Below, in pieces: positions 57,584-64,000 of a stretch of 64,000 nucleotides of DNA (positions within the stretch are counted from its first letter, which is position 1; the number at the start of each line of letters is the position of its first letter). A program made the position numbers and the translations under genes. The notes under the pieces are model-generated. The model was not told the origin of the DNA and did no database searches. It worked only from the letters and a program-made list of their open reading frames with translations. This stretch comes from Pegea sp. RAD2-039 (Eukaryota > Chordata > Thaliacea > Salpida > Salpidae): the NCBI GenBank assembly GCA_034620365.1, contig JAQGEQ010000322.1, forward strand, positions 248,001 to 312,000. The letters run 5' to 3'.

Positions 57584-59770
57584 ATTTTAAACTATAATTA
57601 CTTTTATTTAGATTGATAACTACATTTCTTATATCTTTACTGCTAGAATTAAGTTATATATCTGCCTTGAGTCACAAATATATATTAATATTACTTTATT
57701 AAATTGTTATTTCTACTTTTAAATAAAGTCACCTTAAAATCGATGTGTTTTATTGTAATATTAATAACTTTTAATTCAATATTTAAAAAATGTGTTACTC
57801 TTAAAAGACAATTATACGATTAAAATCAAATTTTTCTTTAGTTCTACTTTCTCAAAAATAGCAAAATCTTTGATTATTTTTTTGCAGACAATTTTTAGTA
57901 TAAATAGAATCTTTAATTTAGAATCAAGAATAGTTTATTAATGTAATTTTTTGAAATTCTTATGTAAGTCTATCTTATAACAACACTTTTAAAAGACGCA
58001 AAACTCTGAATTTATAGTCGGAAACCCTGGTTTACATTTAATCCTGGTTTACAGCATGACCATTTTCGGCCGAAGTAGGCCATTTATAAACTTTTTGTCA
58101 AGTCAGCAAATATTTTGTTTATTAAAGCTAATATTTTACAATTGCAACAAATTATAGAACCTATTTGATAAATTTCTTCACTAAATAGATGCCAATGATA
58201 ACTAAACTCTTCATTAAAGTTTCGATTTTTGAGAAAGACTTTAAAAAGATTAAATAAATAATTTGATCAAATTCAATTTATTAGAAAAATTTGGAATTTT
58301 TTTCCAGATAATCATAAAAATTTTCTGACATATTAAATTATGAAAATAATTTCTTAATGCAACTTTTACTTAAGCCTTGTCATTTGAAAGTTATATTTAA
58401 TTTGATACTTAATCAATACTAAAGATTATCAGATAATCTCATATTGAAGAAATCAATTTAGTTTGTTTTAATTTAAGTCTAATTTTATAAACTGCTTACA
58501 ACATTATTAAAATCAAAAAATGTTCAATTAAGAAATAAACACTGACCGTGGCATTTCATTATAAGCATTTAACTTGAAATTTACCAAAATCATTGTAAGA
58601 CTTTTAATAAATCACGTTTTGACAGCGAAAGATTAGCGCTCAAAATCTTTGTTTAAAGTCACTCATCAAATGAAAACGTTTGATTGAAAAGATGTAATTT
58701 TGATAAATTCCTAATGCTTATACTGAAGCAAACTATTTTAAAAGTTTCACTCAAATAAAACTTCTCTAGATAAATGTTTGTTTTTATGATTAAATATTAT
58801 TCACACCTAATAAATTATAAAGTTAAATCTGCTTTATTAAGTAGATTTAGTTACATTTGAGTGGCTAGCAATAATCTAAACGTTCAAATTTTTTATCATT
58901 TTAAGATCAGATTAAATATTCGTCCGACAAATTTTATTATTATAAAGAAAAATCAAACTTTGAAAAACATTTATTTTCAGAATTGTCAAATTATTTGTTG
59001 TAATTGAATGTAAGACAAGTAAAAGGTTAAAAAATGTTTGTGAAATAAATCAAACACTAAACTAAACAGATTTTAAAAGTTAATCAGTCTTTTGCTAAAT
59101 TTCATAAAATTGAAATATTTTTAAAATAAAAGGTGCAACTGACAAAGATAATAATCTGACTAACAGAAACAATTTTAAGATTAAATTAAACAAATAAACA
59201 ATTCTGTTTCAAACAAAATCTACCTAAATTTGGCTTTTTAAGAAAATAATCAACAAAAAGTCTTCGATTTCATCTCATCTATCCTATCAATGAGCTGTCA
59301 CTCTTCGACTATTATCCCTTTTTTCTAGAAATAAACACCAAATTTTAATAACATTAAAATAACTCTGATGAAAATGTTCTTGCTACAATAAATAACTGGT
59401 GAAAAAAAAATGTTTTTAAGTCAATACTTAAGCAAGAAAACTAGCCAGTGGAGAAACTGACAGTCATGGTCATTTCTAACTGACTCCTCCAGAAGACACT
59501 CATTTTCAAATAAGAGTATCTTCAAAAAATTCACCGGAGTAACAAACACATTCAAAAAGTGTAGAAGGAATGTTCAAGTTTCAAGAATTCAGTTGGCTTA
59601 TTTAAGCTTCAAGAACACTCGCTGTGAAAGACACATGACAAATACACGTGTTGATGAAGCAAGTTGAAAAAATGAGCTACGTTTGGAATGCATTAGAAAC
59701 TAGTTGTGAAAGATAACTCACAAACAAGTTGTATGTATAAGAAAATAGAAATTGATAAAACTCGATGAAG
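57584..59770. other. AT-rich intergenic DNA
   Basis: Apart from the 31-bp shared motif at 58048-58082 I see no repeat or gene. Composition becomes less AT-biased from about 59400, towards the 3' end of the zinc-finger gene, and probably includes its 3' untranslated region. Confidence 0.4.
58048..58082 (-). repeat. GC-rich 31-bp motif shared with 27160-27192
   Basis: The reverse complement matches the first copy at about 27 of 31 positions by eye, including the CTTCGGCCGA core. Flanks do not align, so this is either a tiny remnant of a repeat family (for example an element end) or a short functional site. Confidence 0.5.
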
Positions 59771-62700
59771 CTACCAATGATGAGGCAGATCATAGGGAGA
59801 ATCTATAGACTGGGAACTTGTTGTAGGGACATCTGTGACTGAAGGTAGAGCTGTAAGGTCAGCACCTTCTACTGGTTTAGTTTGGCTACCACCATGAATC
59901 CATAAATGGCCGTTCAATGATTCTTTTTGACCAAATGTTCGGTTGCAATGGTGGCATTGGTATTTATGAGGGTTACCATTAGAATGGACCACCATATGGC
60001 CTCGTAGGTTTCGATTCCTTTTAAAACCTTTACCGCACACTTGACACTTAAATCTATAGACTTGATATATTAGATGATTTTCATAAATAGCTGATGATGT
60101 AAACTTGATGAACTTACTTGAATTCGTTCTCTGATTGGTTGGATTTCCTGAAATAAATTTCAATTATTTTAGAAAATTTTTGAACATCAACAAATTATTC
60201 GACTGGAAACAAAAGTTGCCGTTTAAAAGTTGATGTAGTTTTTTTAGATGTAATTTATTTTCATTTTTAGTATGTAGCAAAGACTAGAATAATATATGAG
60301 ACTTAATATTGATCAAGATTAAATTTTAAATACATCAAAATAAAAAGATTAACAAAGAATAATCGATTAGTTTAATCAGAAAACACGTCTATAAAAACCT
60401 TTTTGTTGGTTATATCAAAAAGAAATTTTAGCTAGAACGTTCAAGTTGCATTTGAAACAGATTTAATCTAACTTCAAGCTTCTGTTGCAACTTTCTAAAA
60501 ACCCCAACTGTCAACAAACCTTTTGTACTGGTTAATAGATCGATATATAAAAACATTTTATGTTCTTTCATCTAAAAAGTTCTAGCAATTGTTTAAAGGG
60601 TTAATTGAGTCGATGACACAAAGTAAAGATAAATCTACAAGCAACCAACAATAAGGTGGTTCTCTATCTTATCCACCAGCAGAAGCATTTTAATCTTGCC
60701 AAAAGTCTAGTTGCAGTAATCTATATATAGAAAAATATTTGGTTTTCATAAAATGTAAGCAGATGAAAAGGTCTGACAAACATTGGAGTAGGAAGCAGTT
60801 CGCTAAATTGATCTAAACTATTTTTTTTAGTAAATTGAGAATTATTTCCTAAGATTTTAGCTAGATGGAAATTAATTTATATTTTAAAAAGAAATTCTTC
60901 TCACACACACACAAAATGATGGTCTGAAACCAGTTGCTTTCGAAAGATGATTTGAAAAAACTAATTCGATTTTTCCTAAACCTTTCCGCTTGATTTATTA
61001 AATTAGAAATAATTAAATTAAAAAGTTTTCTTATTTTGATTTTAAATCAAACTTTACATCTAACTCCTAACAAACAAAAAGCGTTTTATCGAAGACCTTA
61101 AAGTCGACACTGGTCCAAACCCCTTAACCTAGTACTCCACAAACTTGACCCTATAACTCAAGAGTAAAAGGTAAATAGATAGAAGTAGCTCACTTAGTTG
61201 GAGGTGTAGTGGTGTTAGTAGTGGTAGTTTCTGGGGTTGTTCTCTTCAAAGTAGCAACTTGCTTCACGCCCTCAGACATTTTCATTGCAAGTGATAGCTC
61301 GTTTTGATTCAATCCATGTTTACTACAAGCGTGTCTTCGCAGATTATGCATAGATCGAAAGCCTCTGGTGCATTTCGGGCAAGAAATTGTGCAAGAAAGG
61401 TAACGAGCGTCTGTCTTGTTTGTGTTTGTTCCTTCGTTTTTTTTCTACAATATATCTGATGAAGTTTTGATGAGAGATCTGATGAGGATTTACCGATGTA
61501 TGGATGAGGATGTGGCATTTTAGGTTCCATCTTCTATCAAAACCTCGCTGACAAAAAGGGCAGTTGTATTTACCATCTGCACCGCGCGTTAAGCTGTTCA
61601 GTGCGGTCGGCGAGATAAGAGGAGTAACTACGAGCAAATAATATTGAATAGCAAGCAGGTTAAGGATGTAGTTTGTTACTTTGATCCATTTTACGTTTGT
61701 TTTTTTCAGTTGTTGTCTTGGGAAGCAAGGCAGGAACCTATTGATGAAACCAGTCTGTTAGTGACAATAGATTGATTGTGATTGGTTGTTTGAATGGTTA
61801 CGCTTGAAAAAACATGAATGTAGAATTTCCAAAGTATTGTGGAAAAAATATGGAAATTTCAGAAAAACTTTTTGTGTGATGACTTGCAAGAACAAATATG
61901 ATTTATTAAAGATGACTTTGCTAAATGTTAATTAACTATTTGAGTTGGTTTACTATTATACGGTTATAATATAATAATCAAAAAAGTTTATTTAAAGTTT
62001 CAAGAATTCATTCGGTTAATGTGAATTTAAAGAAAATGATAAAAATATGGAAATGAAGTTAGGTAGAGGGGTAACATTAGTTGGCTGCTAGATAGCAAAT
62101 TATTTAAGTTTTCAAATGTTCAATAATTTTGTAACTTTTATCAATTCTTTTGTCTTATCTTAAACAAGTCTTCAGCACCCTAGACCACTACAATTTGCTT
62201 GTTTCATAAAAAAGATATTATTGAATTATATTCAGTTTGTTTTGACTAAGATTAAAGGATAAATCAACTGAATTGTATAAAAACTATTGAAGATTTTATA
62301 ATAACTATTTGTATCAAATGAAGCAGCTAAAATAACTGAAACATTAAAGTCTAGTTTAATAATCTTTTTCAGTCTTACTTCTTTGGTGGTGACTTGGGTA
62401 TGATTAGTTCTTATATGTGTCTCCAACTGTTCATATGTCTGTTGAAAGAAGAAAATAAGATGAAGAAGCAAATTCAATCTGCCTAATTTACCTGAGTTTC
62501 AAAATGACAGTGTAAACATTTATAGGATGTAGAAGAAGACTTTATGAGAGGATTTAACGTCGGTGAGTTTAAATGGTGTTGAGAGTTTTGATGAATGAGG
62601 CTGAAAAGATAGAAGATCAGAGATGAAGATGAGGATCGTTTGAGATTACTTCATTTCTTTCAAATGAGTTTTCATCGCATGCTCGTTTAGTTGAAGTGAA

Positions 62701-63788
62701 TTTTTGAAAATTTGTCCACAAATATGACACACAACTGTAGTTGAAGTGTATTCTGTGGATGTAGGACAGGTGGTTGGAGGACATGTGGACAGGTTGGACA
62801 CTTACCTGATTCTAATCTTACTTCATTAAACGGGAAAATGGAACCTAAAAAAGAAATTTGTGAATTAGTTTGAAGGAAATCACAAATCTCAACCTGAAGA
62901 AATATTTCCATTTAAATTACTTTCAACTGTAACTTCTCGACCAACTGTTTGAGGGTCTAGTACGTTATTAAATCTGTAAAAAATAATGAAAAATTACCCA
63001 CAATGCATTTAATGTGTACAATCATAATCACAAGTCGAAAAACTGGATTTCATTCATAAAAATTTGTTTTCCACCAACGCAATTTGGAATCAATTTTATA
63101 AACGATGATTTGAATAAATTTAATGAAAACTAACTAAACTTTTATTTCTTTATCATTTAGAATAGAATTGAAAAGAAATTAAAAGGAAGTTTTGAATAGA
63201 AATCAATTTGATTCAAATCACATTTCGTTTAAAGACGGGTTTTTAGAAATCAATTGAAACAGCGTATTGTCACGTGGTGCGTGATGGCAAAAATAGATTT
63301 ATCATCAAATTAACTACACGATAATCAGGCAAAACGGAAAGCATACCCCTGGTTGAAGTCAGTAGTTGCGTCTAAATGAACCAGCTTATCTGAAAAACAA
63401 CTGATTAAAAAGCAGCAAGCATTTAAGCTCAATCTCTACTACAAGACACAGAAGCATCAGAGCATGGTGGTTACGTCACGTTGCAGGTTGGGAATTGATC
63501 GAATTTTTCAGCTACAAAGTTTGAATTAGTGGCAAATATTAAAAAAAAAATGATTGAAACTTTATTTCGAAAGTTGGATTGACAATTTAATATAAAATAA
63601 AATCAGAATTTTTTTTGGAAAACAGCTCAAAAAACCGGATATTATTTAGGATTTTTTTAATTAAAATTGTAGCAACTAAAAATTAGATTAATTTTTGTTT
63701 TGTTTTGAGATTTTCTAAGCAAATTAGTGAAGTGAATTAATTGGAATGTTACTGACCTGCCGCTGCTACTTCTTCATTTGAACAATTT
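59771..63788 (-). CDS. C2H2 zinc-finger protein (5' end beyond the window)
   Basis: Minus-strand exons: 63788-63757, 63389-63347, 62973-62894, 62844-62806, 62752-62650 (finger VCHICGQIFKN...H), 62600-62492 joined to 62438-62379 (finger split by an intron: YKCLHCHFETQ, then LETHIRTNH), 61627-61494 (NCPFCQRGFDRRWNLKCHIL), 61414-61194 (CPKCTRGFRSMHNLRRHACSKH, then a Thr-rich run) and 60147-59771 (two tandem fingers, CQVCGKGFKRNRNLRGH and CHHCNRTFGQKESLNGH, and a Ser/Pro tail ending LPHHW). Six fingers in total, spread out and not a KRAB-type array, suggest a sequence-specific DNA-binding regulator of unknown target. The last exon may contain a further short intron, since GTAAGT occurs after NSS near 60117. 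Introns of about 50 nt mix with two of 750-1050 nt. The early exons are acidic and low in complexity, and the start codon is not in the window. Confidence 0.75.
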
Positions 63789-64000
63789 CTATCAAATAAA
63801 AATTAATTAATTTGAAAATTGCAATAATTAAATAATCAGAAAATATATATTTACTAAACAATTAAAAAACTTCAACAAAATTGATTAACTTTACATGAAA
63901 CTTGAACAAGCATATCGAAATTGGAAATAATGAATATATCGGTAACTGATACTAAAAGGTCAGTTTGTTAATCAATTAGAAGAAAGAAAGGTAGAAAGAT
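63789..64000. other. Intron or 5' flank of the zinc-finger gene
   Basis: AT-rich sequence upstream of the first visible exon; no further exon can be supported before the window edge. Confidence 0.35.

Noticed and set aside
60901-60914. CA-rich microsatellite
   Set aside because: Only about six repeat units; unremarkable.
1-64000. CRISPR array, tRNA or rRNA genes
   Set aside because: No regularly spaced repeats, cloverleaf-like sequences or conserved rRNA blocks were recognised; a tRNA scan would be needed to exclude tRNAs formally.

Overview
The window is animal nuclear DNA, strongly AT-rich by eye. Its genes are split by short GT-AG introns, many only about 45-60 nt, and are separated by long AT-rich gaps that carry decayed non-LTR retrotransposons. 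Recognisable animal genes (GNPTAB, CCDC32, ATPAF1, ISCU, an ADAM, an MFSD4-type transporter, a P-loop sulfotransferase-like protein, a C2H2 zinc-finger protein) point to an invertebrate metazoan. I cannot place the phylum from sequence alone. There is no operon structure, CRISPR array, rRNA or recognisable tRNA. Gene models below were read by eye from splice sites, reading phase and domain signatures, so exon edges are proposals.

Left part (1-8.9 kb): a minus-strand gene for a mosaic secreted or cell-surface protein (discoidin-like, sushi, MAM, MAM, sushi and C-type lectin modules). Its 3' end is wrapped in nested inverted repeats: about 365-bp arms at 1381-1750 and 2602-2972, inside outer arms at 1160-1355 and 3835-4035. 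A third copy of the outer arm lies at 8665-8865.

8.3-13.1 kb: a 3' fragment and a longer damaged copy of a CR1/Jockey-like LINE. 14.4-20.6 kb: a large minus-strand gene of about 15 or more exons for a charged, probably nuclear protein that I could not assign to a family. 20.6-24.5 kb: AT-rich DNA, then the 3' end of a small membrane-protein gene and a possible coding remnant.

25.7-33.2 kb: a plus-strand gene for a two-helix membrane protein with a SLATT-like look, then CCDC32 (AP2 adaptor assembly) with a LINE tail in its first intron, then two oppositely oriented fragments of a different LINE type.

33.9-42.3 kb: three minus-strand housekeeping genes: GNPTAB (lysosomal enzyme mannose-6-phosphate tagging), ATPAF1 (F1-ATPase assembly) and ISCU (iron-sulfur cluster scaffold, with an unusual C-terminus). 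45.5-57.6 kb, plus strand: an intronless ADAM with an altered zinc motif, an MFSD4-like transporter and a sulfotransferase-like gene. A 5'-truncated minus-strand LINE sits between the last two. 59.8-64 kb: a minus-strand C2H2 zinc-finger gene that runs off the right edge. The genes look functionally independent; ATPAF1 and ISCU are both mitochondrial, but nothing shows they are co-regulated.
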